The notes under the pieces were generated by a model. It was given only the letters and a program-made list of their open reading frames with translations, was not told the origin of the DNA and ran no database searches. The translations under genes were made by a program, and so were the position numbers. Below, in pieces: positions 29,410 to 36,927 of a DNA stretch of 64,000 nucleotides. Every line of letters begins with the position of its first letter. Positions within the stretch are counted from its first letter, which is position 1. This DNA comes from Engelhardtia mirabilis. Its GTDB lineage: Bacteria; Planctomycetota; UBA1135; GCA-002686595. The stretch is from assembly GCA_007751255.1 (NCBI GenBank), contig CP036296.1:2046001-2110000 (forward strand), in the 5' to 3' direction.

Positions 29410-32366
29410 CCGACCGGCGACCGGACCCGCGTGCGCGGCGCTGGGTTCCCGAGGTCGTGCAGACCTCGGACCTGGACTGTGGACCGGCGGCCCTCGCGGC
29501 CCTGCTCGAAGGCTGTGGCATCCCGACCTCGGCAGCGCGTCTGCGCGAGGCCTGTCAAACCGACGTCGATGGCACGTCGATCGAGGCCCTCGGCGAGGTC
29601 GCGAGGCTCATGGGCCTTTGCTGCGAACAGCAACTGGTTCCGCTCGACGGCCTGCTCGATCGAACCGAGGGCGTCGCGCCGGCGATCGTCGTCACGCGCG
29701 GGCCGGGTGGGGGCTTCCACTTCGTGCTGCTCTGGGGCACTCGCCTCGGTCGGGTGCAGGTCATGGACCCCGCCGTCGGTCGCCGTTGGTTGGGCGCGGA
29801 CGAGTTCCTCGGCGAGGTGCACCCGCACCGCGCGCGCCTGTCGGAGGAACGCTGGAGAGCCTTCGCCCAGGGGCCGACCTGGCGGGCCCTGGTCCTGCGG
29901 CGCCTGGCCAGCCTGGGCTGCGGCGCCGGCCTCGCGAAGCGCCTGGTCGACCAAGCGCTGGAGGACACCAGTTGGCACGGGCCGGCGCGTCTCGAGGCCG
30001 CGATCGACTTCGGTCGCCGACTCGTGTCCGTGGGCGGTGCGCGCCGCGGGCGCGAGGTGCTTCGTCTGGTCGAGGCGACCCTGGCCGAGGCCGCGGCCGA
30101 ACCCGAACACGAGTTGGAAGTGCTGGGCGAGGCCCACTGGGCTACGCGGCCGACCCCCGGTGTCCCGGGGGAGCTGCTGGTCCGTGGCGCAGTCGTGCTG
30201 CGTGCGCTGGGTCGGAGCGATGCACCAGCGCCGCTCGGCCTTCCAGCCGCTGCGCGGGACTCGCACGGGCAGGCCGCGACGGAGGACGACCGCCCCGGCC
30301 ACAGGCATGAGCCCATGCCCCGCGAACGCCCGGCGGCAGCGGCCTCCCGCTCCGCTGCCCTCGCCGCGGCCCGGAGCGAGCCGCGGCCGCGACCCTGGCG
30401 GGCGATCTGGAACGCCCTGGCCCCCGATGTGCCCAGTGTCCTGCCTTGGCTCGTCCCGGCCCTGCTGTTGGCTGCGGCGGCTGTGATTGCCCAGGGGCTG
30501 CTGTTCCAGGGCCTGATCGAGGTCGGGCGATCCCTGGGCGGGACCCTCGAGCGCGGCATCGCCGTCTTCGCCCTGGTCCTGTTCCTGATCGCGGCGCTGC
30601 TGCTCGAAATTCCGGCGATGTCGTCCCTCCTGCGCCTGGGTCGACGGCTCGAGGCTCGTCTGCGCCTGACGTTCCAGGAGCGCCTGCCGCGCGTCGCTGA
30701 ACGCTTCCTGGCGAGTCGTACGACCTCCGACGTGTCGGAGCGCGCCCACGCGGTCACAGCCCTGCGCCAGCTCCCGATGGTGGCCTCGCGCGCGGTGCGC
30801 GTCACCGCGCAGCTCGTGTTGACGGCCGCGGGGCTGGTCTGGCTCGACCCAGCCAGCCTTTCGCTGGTGGTGGCGGCCTGCCTACTCGCTCTGGCGATTC
30901 CCGTCCTGGCCCAACGCACCCTCGGCGAGCGTGATCTGCGAATGCGCTCCCACGGCGGCGCGCTGACTCGCTTCTATCTCGACGCGTTGCTCGGCGCGAT
31001 CCCGATTCGCACCCACGGCGCCGGCCGGGCGCTGGCGGGCGAGCAGGAGGCGCTGCTGGCGCGATGGCAGCGGGCCGGCCGCTCGCGCCTGACCGCCGGA
31101 GTCTGGGTCGACGCGGTCCAGGCGGGACTGTCCCTCGGGATCGCGGCGACGCTGGTGCTTTCTCACCTGCTGCGCGACCCCGGTTCCCCCGGCCTGCTGC
31201 TCTTCGCCTACTGGTCCCTCGGGCTGCCGACCCTGGCGGCCGAGCTGATCGCGGTGGGGCAGATCCTCCCGGCCATGCGCGCGGTGGCCCTGCGTTGGAT
31301 CGAGCCGCTCGGTGCGCCGGAGGAGGAGTCGACCGTGGACGTCGAGTCCGTCGATTCGATCGCCGCGAGCGACCGAAGGGGTCTGCCCGCGGGCGAGACC
31401 GGCCTGCGAGCGGCGGGGGCCAGCGGCGCAGCGACGATCTTGCCGGGTCCCGGCTCGCCGTCGACCACGCCTGGCGTGGCAACCGGGGTCGCCATTCGGT
31501 TCGAAGGCGCCGCGGTCATGGCCGGTGGGCGCTCCGTGCTCGAAGCGATCAACCTCGACATCGCCGCCGGGGAGCACGTGGCGATCGTGGGCGCTTCGGG
31601 GGCGGGCAAATCGACGCTGCTTTCGCTGCTCCTGGGATTCTCCTCGCCCAGCGCTGGTCAGCTTCACGTGGACGGCGCCAGCCTGCGGGGCGAGCGCGTC
31701 GCGGAGCTGCGACGCGCCACGACCTGGGTCGATCCCGAGCTGCAGATCTGGAACCGCTCCCTCGCCGACAACCTGCGCGACGGCCTCGCGGGTGGCGTCC
31801 CCGCGGACCTGGCCTCGGCGATCGATGCCGCTGAGTTGGAGTCGGTGGTGGAAGGGCTGCAGGGCGGACTGCAGGAGGCGCTCGGCGAGGGCGGGCGACG
31901 CCTCTCGGGTGGCGAGGGCCAACGGGTTCGACTGGCTCGCGCTTTCCTGCGCGACGCACGCTTGGTCCTTCTGGACGAGGCCTTCCGCGGACTGGATCGC
32001 GCCCGGCGTGTGCGCTTGCTGGCGACGATGCGAGCGCGATTTGCCGGCTCGACCCTAGTGTGCGTGACCCACGACATCGACTGCGCCCTCGATTTTCGGC
32101 GGGTGGTCGTGCTCGAGGCCGGGCGGGTGGTCGAGGACGGCGACCCGCGCGAGCTCGAGCGCGCCGATTCGCGCTTCGCGGAGTTGCTCGCCGCCCATCG
32201 CAGCTTGGTGGAGCGCTTGGGTGGAGACAGCGGCTGGCGCCGGTTGGTGCTGCGCGACGGGCGGCTTCGCTCCGAAGGCGCGCGGCAACCCTTGGATCGG
32301 CGCGGCACCTACGAGGTTGGTGCTGCCGGAGACGACGGCCCGCCCGAGGACGGGGAGCCGCGGTGA
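29406..32366 (+). CDS. C39-peptidase-containing ABC transporter (PCAT)
   Basis: 986 aa. Residues ~10-135 are a C39 bacteriocin-processing peptidase with all active-site positions: Gln19, Cys25 (DCGPAAL), His105 (GGGFHFVLLW) and Asp121 (VMDPAVG). A ~200-aa linker, rich in charged and Ala residues, precedes the transmembrane domain (~345-640, with VPALLLAAAAVIAQGLLFQG and VFALVLFLIAALLLEIP). The NBD follows: Walker A GASGAGKST (729-737), signature LSGGEGQR, Walker B LVLLDEAFRG, H-loop VTHD. C39 domains cut after a Gly-Gly leader end, and both precursors downstream have such a site. It would cleave and export the modified peptides. Overlaps the HlyD gene by 4 bp and the second ABC gene by 4 bp. 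Confidence 0.92.
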   Translation: MTDRRPDPRARRWVPEVVQTSDLDCGPAALAALLEGCGIPTSAARLREACQTDVDGTSIEALGEVARLMGLCCEQQLVPLDGLLDRTEGVAPAIVVTRGPGGGFHFVLLWGTRLGRVQVMDPAVGRRWLGADEFLGEVHPHRARLSEERWRAFAQGPTWRALVLRRLASLGCGAGLAKRLVDQALEDTSWHGPARLEAAIDFGRRLVSVGGARRGREVLRLVEATLAEAAAEPEHELEVLGEAHWATRPTPGVPGELLVRGAVVLRALGRSDAPAPLGLPAAARDSHGQAATEDDRPGHRHEPMPRERPAAAASRSAALAAARSEPRPRPWRAIWNALAPDVPSVLPWLVPALLLAAAAVIAQGLLFQGLIEVGRSLGGTLERGIAVFALVLFLIAALLLEIPAMSSLLRLGRRLEARLRLTFQERLPRVAERFLASRTTSDVSERAHAVTALRQLPMVASRAVRVTAQLVLTAAGLVWLDPASLSLVVAACLLALAIPVLAQRTLGERDLRMRSHGGALTRFYLDALLGAIPIRTHGAGRALAGEQEALLARWQRAGRSRLTAGVWVDAVQAGLSLGIAATLVLSHLLRDPGSPGLLLFAYWSLGLPTLAAELIAVGQILPAMRAVALRWIEPLGAPEEESTVDVESVDSIAASDRRGLPAGETGLRAAGASGAATILPGPGSPSTTPGVATGVAIRFEGAAVMAGGRSVLEAINLDIAAGEHVAIVGASGAGKSTLLSLLLGFSSPSAGQLHVDGASLRGERVAELRRATTWVDPELQIWNRSLADNLRDGLAGGVPADLASAIDAAELESVVEGLQGGLQEALGEGGRRLSGGEGQRVRLARAFLRDARLVLLDEAFRGLDRARRVRLLATMRARFAGSTLVCVTHDIDCALDFRRVVVLEAGRVVEDGDPRELERADSRFAELLAAHRSLVERLGGDSGWRRLVLRDGRLRSEGARQPLDRRGTYEVGAAGDDGPPEDGEPR

Positions 32367-34510
32367 AGCACGACGTTCTCGTGACCTGGGACGTGCGCCG
32401 AGCGGGCGAGGCCCTGGCAGCGCTGGCGCGGGTGGGCGGGCTCGAGTGCGACGGCGTCGAGCGCGCCGCAGGAGGCGGGGCTGCCCCCGCCGAACGTCGC
32501 GAACTCGACGTGTTCCTGCGCCGCGAGGGCGCGCGGCAGGCCCTCGACGTCGAGTCGCTCGAGTGCACGTGGCGAGAAGTCGCGGACGCCGCGCGCTTCG
32601 CCGCGCCGTGCCTGGTCGAGCTGCCCGACGGCGAAGGGGGACTGCGCCTGCTAGCGCTCCTGGGGGGGCGCGGACGCCATCTGCGCGTGGTCGAGCCGAG
32701 CGGGCGGGTGCGCCGGGTGTCGACGCGAGCGGTGGTCGACGCCGTCCGCGCCGGACTCGACGCCGTGCACGGGCCGCGGGTCGAGGCGCGGCTCGCCAAC
32801 GCAGGTCTGCGCGGGCATCGACTGCGCCGCGCGCGGGAGGAGTGGCTGGCCCAGTCGCTGGGCGCCGTGCCGCTGTTCTTCGGCTGGGTCCTGCGGCCCC
32901 GTCCCGGGTCGCCTTTCCTGCGCCAGTTGCGGAGCTCGGGCGCCCTGGCCGACCTCGCGCGATCGGTCGCGACCCACGGGTTGGCCCACGTGACCTTCGT
33001 GGCGGCTTGGATCGCACTCGGTCGCGGCGCGCTGACGGGCCATTTCGAGCCGGGTTGGGTGCTGTTGTGGTTGCTGCTGCTCGCGACCCTGCCCCTGCTC
33101 GGCGCCCTCGAGTCCCTGTGGGACGGCTTGTTCGGCCTCCGCGCGGGGACCCTGTTGAAGCGGCGCCTGCTCCACGGGGTCCTGGCGATGGAGCCTGACG
33201 AGCTGCGCGCCGAGGGCGCTGGCCGCGGCTTGGGTCGAGTGCTCGAGAGTGAAGCGGTCGAGCACCTGGCCGTGGCCTCCGTGACTGGCGTGCTGTTGGC
33301 GGCGATCGAGCTGCCCGTGGCGTTCTGGGCCCTGGCGGCTGGGCCGACCGGTGGGCGCGGGGCGGCCCTGCTCGCCCTGTGGGTCGTGGGCTCGGTCGCC
33401 GCCAGCGCCTGGGTCCTGCGCGCACAGGTGCGCTGGACCCGCGGTCGGCTCGCCGCGACCGAGGACCTGATCGAGCGCATCGGTGGACACCGGACTCGCG
33501 TGGCGCAGCAAACTTCCGACCGACTGCACGCCGGCGAGGACGAACTGCTCGATCGCTACCTCGCCGCCGGAGCCAAGCTCGATCGGCGGGTCGTGTTGGG
33601 CAATCAGCTCCTGTCGGCGACGTGGCTGATCGTCGGCTTGGCCGTTCTGGGGTCGCACTTGGCTGCCGCAGGGGTCGGGGCGACCGCGGTCGCCGGCGGA
33701 CTCGGGGGGTTGCTGCTCGGAGTGCGGGCCCTGGCCAGGGTCGGTGCGACGGGAGGCCAGGTGGCCGGCCTGGTCGCCGCCTGGGACCTGGTGGGTCCGC
33801 TCTTCAACGCCGCGGCCGAGCCCGAAGCCGCGGGCGACCCAGCCGCCGTTCCGCACCCACAGCGCCGCGACGGTGGGGAGCCCGCCGAGTGCGCGCCGCG
33901 CACGCTGCTGTCAGTGCGCGGCTTGGGCTTCGGTTGGCCCGGGCGCACCCGCGCGCTGTTCGAGGACGTGGACCTCGAGCTGCGGCAGGGCGATCGCGTG
34001 CTCCTGGAGGGCGCATCGGGCGCGGGCAAGTCGACCCTGGTCGGAGTCCTGTTGGGCCTGCGGCGACCGACGTCGGGCGTCGTCCTGCGTCCCGAAGGGG
34101 ATCGCGCGACGGTGGGCGCCGAGGGGTGGCGCCGCGGCTTGTCGGCCGCGCCCCAGTTCCACGAGAACCACATGTTCGCGGCCAGCCTCGCCTTCAACCT
34201 ACTGATGGGGCGCCGATGGCCGGCGAGCGACGAGGACCTGCGGGAGGCGGAGGAGGTCTGCACCGAGCTCGGGCTCGGCCCGCTGATCGAATCGATGCCC
34301 GGCGGCCTGCAGAGTCAGGTCGGCGAGGGCGGCTGGCGACTCTCCCACGGCGAACGCAGCCGCGTCTTCCTCGCCCGCGCGTTGCTGCAACAAAGCGACG
34401 TCGTCGTGCTCGACGAAAGCCTCGGGGCGATGGACCCGGAGAACCAAGAACTCGCGGTGGCCTGCGCGGCCCGGCGCGCGCCGGCCCTATTGGTCGTCGC
34501 TCATCCTTAG
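32363..34510 (+). CDS. Second ABC half-transporter of the graspetide exporter
   Basis: 715 aa from a GTG at 32363 that overlaps the previous stop (GTGA). Residues ~1-130 have the size and late strands of a C39 domain (APCLVELPDGEGG, RGRHLRVVEPSGRV), but no Cys-Gly motif and no catalytic His, so it is at best a degenerate peptidase. A six-helix TM region follows (~190-490, VLLWLLLLATLPLLGALESL and VVGSVAASAWVLRA), then an NBD with Walker A GASGAGKST (550-558), signature LSHGERSRV, Walker B VVVLDES and His in VVAHP. It is probably the partner in a heterodimer with the PCAT, with only one chain cleaving. This peptidase/non-peptidase pairing is known from NHLM-type RiPP exporters. Confidence 0.88.
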   Translation: MKHDVLVTWDVRRAGEALAALARVGGLECDGVERAAGGGAAPAERRELDVFLRREGARQALDVESLECTWREVADAARFAAPCLVELPDGEGGLRLLALLGGRGRHLRVVEPSGRVRRVSTRAVVDAVRAGLDAVHGPRVEARLANAGLRGHRLRRAREEWLAQSLGAVPLFFGWVLRPRPGSPFLRQLRSSGALADLARSVATHGLAHVTFVAAWIALGRGALTGHFEPGWVLLWLLLLATLPLLGALESLWDGLFGLRAGTLLKRRLLHGVLAMEPDELRAEGAGRGLGRVLESEAVEHLAVASVTGVLLAAIELPVAFWALAAGPTGGRGAALLALWVVGSVAASAWVLRAQVRWTRGRLAATEDLIERIGGHRTRVAQQTSDRLHAGEDELLDRYLAAGAKLDRRVVLGNQLLSATWLIVGLAVLGSHLAAAGVGATAVAGGLGGLLLGVRALARVGATGGQVAGLVAAWDLVGPLFNAAAEPEAAGDPAAVPHPQRRDGGEPAECAPRTLLSVRGLGFGWPGRTRALFEDVDLELRQGDRVLLEGASGAGKSTLVGVLLGLRRPTSGVVLRPEGDRATVGAEGWRRGLSAAPQFHENHMFAASLAFNLLMGRRWPASDEDLREAEEVCTELGLGPLIESMPGGLQSQVGEGGWRLSHGERSRVFLARALLQQSDVVVLDESLGAMDPENQELAVACAARRAPALLVVAHP

Positions 34511-34786
34511 AGTCGTCCCGCGCTTGGCCAAGCGCTGGCCCCAGGGACGTCGAGTTGCGCCACGTGCGCGAGTCCCGGTCTCAGGCCGCCACGGGTGGTT
34601 GATGGGCGCGGATCCTGGTGACCGAACCGGGCTACAATCGCGCGCACCGCTGCAGCCCGACTCGAAGTCCCCGGCGCGCTCCACAGGTGTGGCGTACCGA
34701 CCGGTCCGGACTTCGGGGCTGCCTCCCGCGGCGTTCCCCAGTCGCGGAGCGATTCGATCGCGCCGCAAACCCAAGGAGTGACCAGG

Positions 34787-34981
34787 ATGGAGAAAAGACA
34801 GGACGAGCCCTTCTTCGCGCGCTTTCTCGAGGGGCAGTTCCCCGCCGTCGAGAGCAACTTGAGCGCCGGCAAGAAGGGTGGCGGAGGCGGCGGTTTCCCG
34901 CCCGTGACGACGATGAAGTACCCGTCGGACGACGACGAGGAAACCACGATGAAGTACCCGTCCGACGGCGACGAGATCTGA
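34787..34981 (+). CDS. Graspetide (microviridin-type) precursor peptide 1, two tandem cores
   Basis: 64 aa from the ATG at 34787, which has AAGGAG 8 nt upstream; the in-frame GTG at 34778 sits inside that ribosome site and is unlikely. The leader has the conserved ligase-recognition helix PFFARFLEGQFP (residues 8-19), as in microviridins (PFFARFL). Then GKKGGGGGG (29-36) offers a Gly-Gly cut before Phe37. Two cores follow: TTMKYPSDDDEE (41-52) and TTMKYPSDGDEI (53-64). Within each, Thr, Lys and Ser plus three acidic residues fit the TxKxPSDx(E/D)(E/D) pattern that forms two side-chain esters and one amide (Thr42-Asp48, Ser47-Asp50, Lys44-Glu51 by analogy). The tricyclic product is predicted, not shown; such products are often serine-protease inhibitors. 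Confidence 0.93.
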   Translation: MEKRQDEPFFARFLEGQFPAVESNLSAGKKGGGGGGFPPVTTMKYPSDDDEETTMKYPSDGDEI

Positions 34982-35538
34982 GCTGAATCCGTCTTCTCGG
35001 TCCAACTCCGAGATGCTGAGCTCGCTCAGGACGCAGGGGCCCTCGCAGCGATCGGTTCGCAGCGGGGGCTCCTCGCATGGATCCGCGACCGAGCTGCGGA
35101 ACTGAATGCGTCAGTGAACGGCACAGTCGAACCGCGTCTTCGATCGATGCATTCGCAGCGAGTCGTGGGGCAGGCCGCGGGAGGAGGTCGAACCCCGCCG
35201 CTGCTGACGGGTTCACGGACGGGTCAGTGGGTGGATCCGGGCAGGAGCTTCGATGGGCGGCCCCAGGGGGGGACGACTGCGATTCGGGGGGGCGCACCGT
35301 CCCCGGGGACGCAGCGTGCGTGCGTGCAGTCTTGGCTCACGTCACGCCCGAACCCCGGCGCTGGCGAGGAACCTGCGGCAGGCGTAGTCTCCACCGGTCG
35401 CGCGCCCCTGGCGTGTGCAACCCGCGTCCCCACGCGATGCGTGACCCCCGAGACATTCACGTCTCCAGGTCATTCGAGCGCGGGGACCTCCCGCGATGCG
35501 GCTGGTCCGCATCCAGAAGAACCGGAGATCCACATCCC
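34982..35538. other. Long spacer between the two precursor genes
   Basis: 557 bp without a recognisable gene. I looked in all frames for a third PFFARFL leader or KYPSD core and saw none, and no ORF here has a ribosome site with family motifs. It may hold a separate promoter for precursor 2 and the ligases, but no clear -35/-10 pair is visible. Confidence 0.55.
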
Positions 35539-35724
35539 ATGCAGAAACCCGAGAACAAGCCCTTCTTCGCTCGTTTCCTCGAGGGTCAGTACCCCGAGGT
35601 CCAGACGGACATCCAAGCCGGCAAGGGCGGCATCTGGAGCACCAACAAGTACCCGTCCGACGCCGACGAGGACGTCACGATGAAGTACCCGTCGGACGGC
35701 GACGACGACGGCCCGACGAGCTGA
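35539..35724 (+). CDS. Graspetide (microviridin-type) precursor peptide 2, two tandem cores
   Basis: 61 aa from the ATG at 35539 (GGAG 12 nt upstream). The leader helix PFFARFLEGQYPEVQTDIQ (residues 8-26) is nearly identical to that of precursor 1. Gly-Gly at 30-31 (GKGG then IWS) marks the probable C39 cut. Core A is TNKYPSDADED (35-45) and core B TMKYPSDGDDD (47-57), with a short GPTS tail. Both keep Thr, Lys, Ser and the Asp/acidic set needed for a microviridin-like tricycle, with Asp where classical microviridins often have Glu after PSDx. The DNA of core B nearly equals that of the cores of precursor 1, pointing to recent duplication. It lies 141 bp before the first ligase. Confidence 0.92.
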   Translation: MQKPENKPFFARFLEGQYPEVQTDIQAGKGGIWSTNKYPSDADEDVTMKYPSDGDDDGPTS

Positions 35725-35865
35725 ATCCGGACCGACCGATCGCCGCAGCTCATCTGCGGCGAGTCTCCGATGCCGCGCGTCGCGCTCCCCGCGGCGCGCG
35801 GCATCTCGATCGATGCACTGACGCAGAGTGCGCGTCCCGCGTCGCGAAGCTCCCCACCTGATCCG

Positions 35866-36927
35866 ATGCCCCCCGAAGCGCGAGATACCGTGTTGGTGCT
35901 GACGCACAGTGCCGACGAGTACGTGATCGATCGCGTCGATGCGGGCGTGCGAGCGAGGGGTGCGCGGACCTTCCGGTTCGATACGGATACGTTTCCCGGC
36001 GAGCTGCGCCTCTCGATGCGAGTCGGCGACCGCTGGCGGCGTGTCGCGCGCGACATGCGCGGCGGGACCCCGCGGGAGCTGGACCTGGAGCGGGTCTGTG
36101 CGGTCTGGTCGCGCAAGATCTGGCCCGGCAAGGGCGATCCGAAGCTCGATCCGGCCTACCGCGCCTCTTGCGACGTCGAGTCACGCGCCGCCTTGACCGG
36201 CTTCCTCGATGGTCTCGACCAGGTGCCGTGGATCAACCGGCCCGCTGCGGCCGCGCTCGCGGCGGACAAGCTGCGCCAGTTGCGAGTTGCACGGGAGGTG
36301 GGTCTGGAGATTCCTCCGACCCTGGTGACGAATGATCCGGAGGAAGTGCGCGCGTTCGCCGCGGACGTCGCGCGCGGGGGCGGGAACCTCGTCGCCAAGT
36401 TGCTGACGCCTCTGAGCATCTCCATGGGAGCGCCGCCCGTCGCCGTGCGCACCAGCCGCGTGCCACCCGCCGCCCTGGAGCGCGAGGCGCTCGAACAACT
36501 GCGCCACGCTCCGATGGTGTTCCAGGCCGAGATCCCCAAGCGCACGGAACTGCGCATCGCCGTGGTGGGCGAACGGGTCCTGGCGGGCGAGATCGTGTCG
36601 GACGGCGACGATACGCCTGGGATCGACGTCGACTGGCGTCGCGGCGATGCGAAGCGCGGGAGCTGGCGTCCCGCCGAGGTGCCGGTGCATGTCGCGGAGG
36701 CCTTGGCCCGGCTGCATCGGCGCCTGGGGTTGGTCTACGGCGCCGTCGACCTGATCGTCACCCCCGACGAGCGCTGCGTCTTTCTCGAGACCAATCCCGG
36801 CGGCGAATGGGGCATGCTCGAGCGCGATGCCGGTCTGCCGATCGGCGACGCGATCGCGGCGGCCCTGCTCGAGCCGTCGACCGGGAGCCGAATCGAAGTC
36901 GAACCTCAACCCGAGAGCTGCCCTTGA
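35866..36927 (+). CDS. ATP-grasp graspetide ligase 1 (MvdC/MdnB- or MvdD/MdnC-like)
   Basis: 353 aa from the ATG at 35866. Start: VLVLTHSADEYVIDRVDAGV then FRFDTDTFPGELRLS, the N-terminal domain of microviridin-type ligases that binds the PFFARFL helix. Central part: DKLRQLRVAREVGLEIPPTL and NLVAKLL (ATP-binding Lys). C-terminal ATP-grasp: FQAEIPKRTELRIAVVGERV, VYGAVDLIVTPDERCVFLET and NPGGEWGMLE, with E-x-N as the metal ligand set. Family members use ATP to activate an Asp/Glu side chain as acyl phosphate and join it to Ser/Thr (ester) or Lys (amide). Which bond type it makes cannot be decided by eye. It overlaps ligase 2 by 4 bp. Confidence 0.92.
   Translation: MPPEARDTVLVLTHSADEYVIDRVDAGVRARGARTFRFDTDTFPGELRLSMRVGDRWRRVARDMRGGTPRELDLERVCAVWSRKIWPGKGDPKLDPAYRASCDVESRAALTGFLDGLDQVPWINRPAAAALAADKLRQLRVAREVGLEIPPTLVTNDPEEVRAFAADVARGGGNLVAKLLTPLSISMGAPPVAVRTSRVPPAALEREALEQLRHAPMVFQAEIPKRTELRIAVVGERVLAGEIVSDGDDTPGIDVDWRRGDAKRGSWRPAEVPVHVAEALARLHRRLGLVYGAVDLIVTPDERCVFLETNPGGEWGMLERDAGLPIGDAIAAALLEPSTGSRIEVEPQPESCP

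Noticed and set aside
34618-34986. Other-frame ORFs over precursor 1 as alternative small proteins
   Set aside because: They lack a ribosome site and family motifs, while the precursor frame has AAGGAG, the leader motif and two cores.
34982-35538. A third graspetide precursor
   Set aside because: No PFFARFL-like or KYPSD-like coding sequence in any frame.
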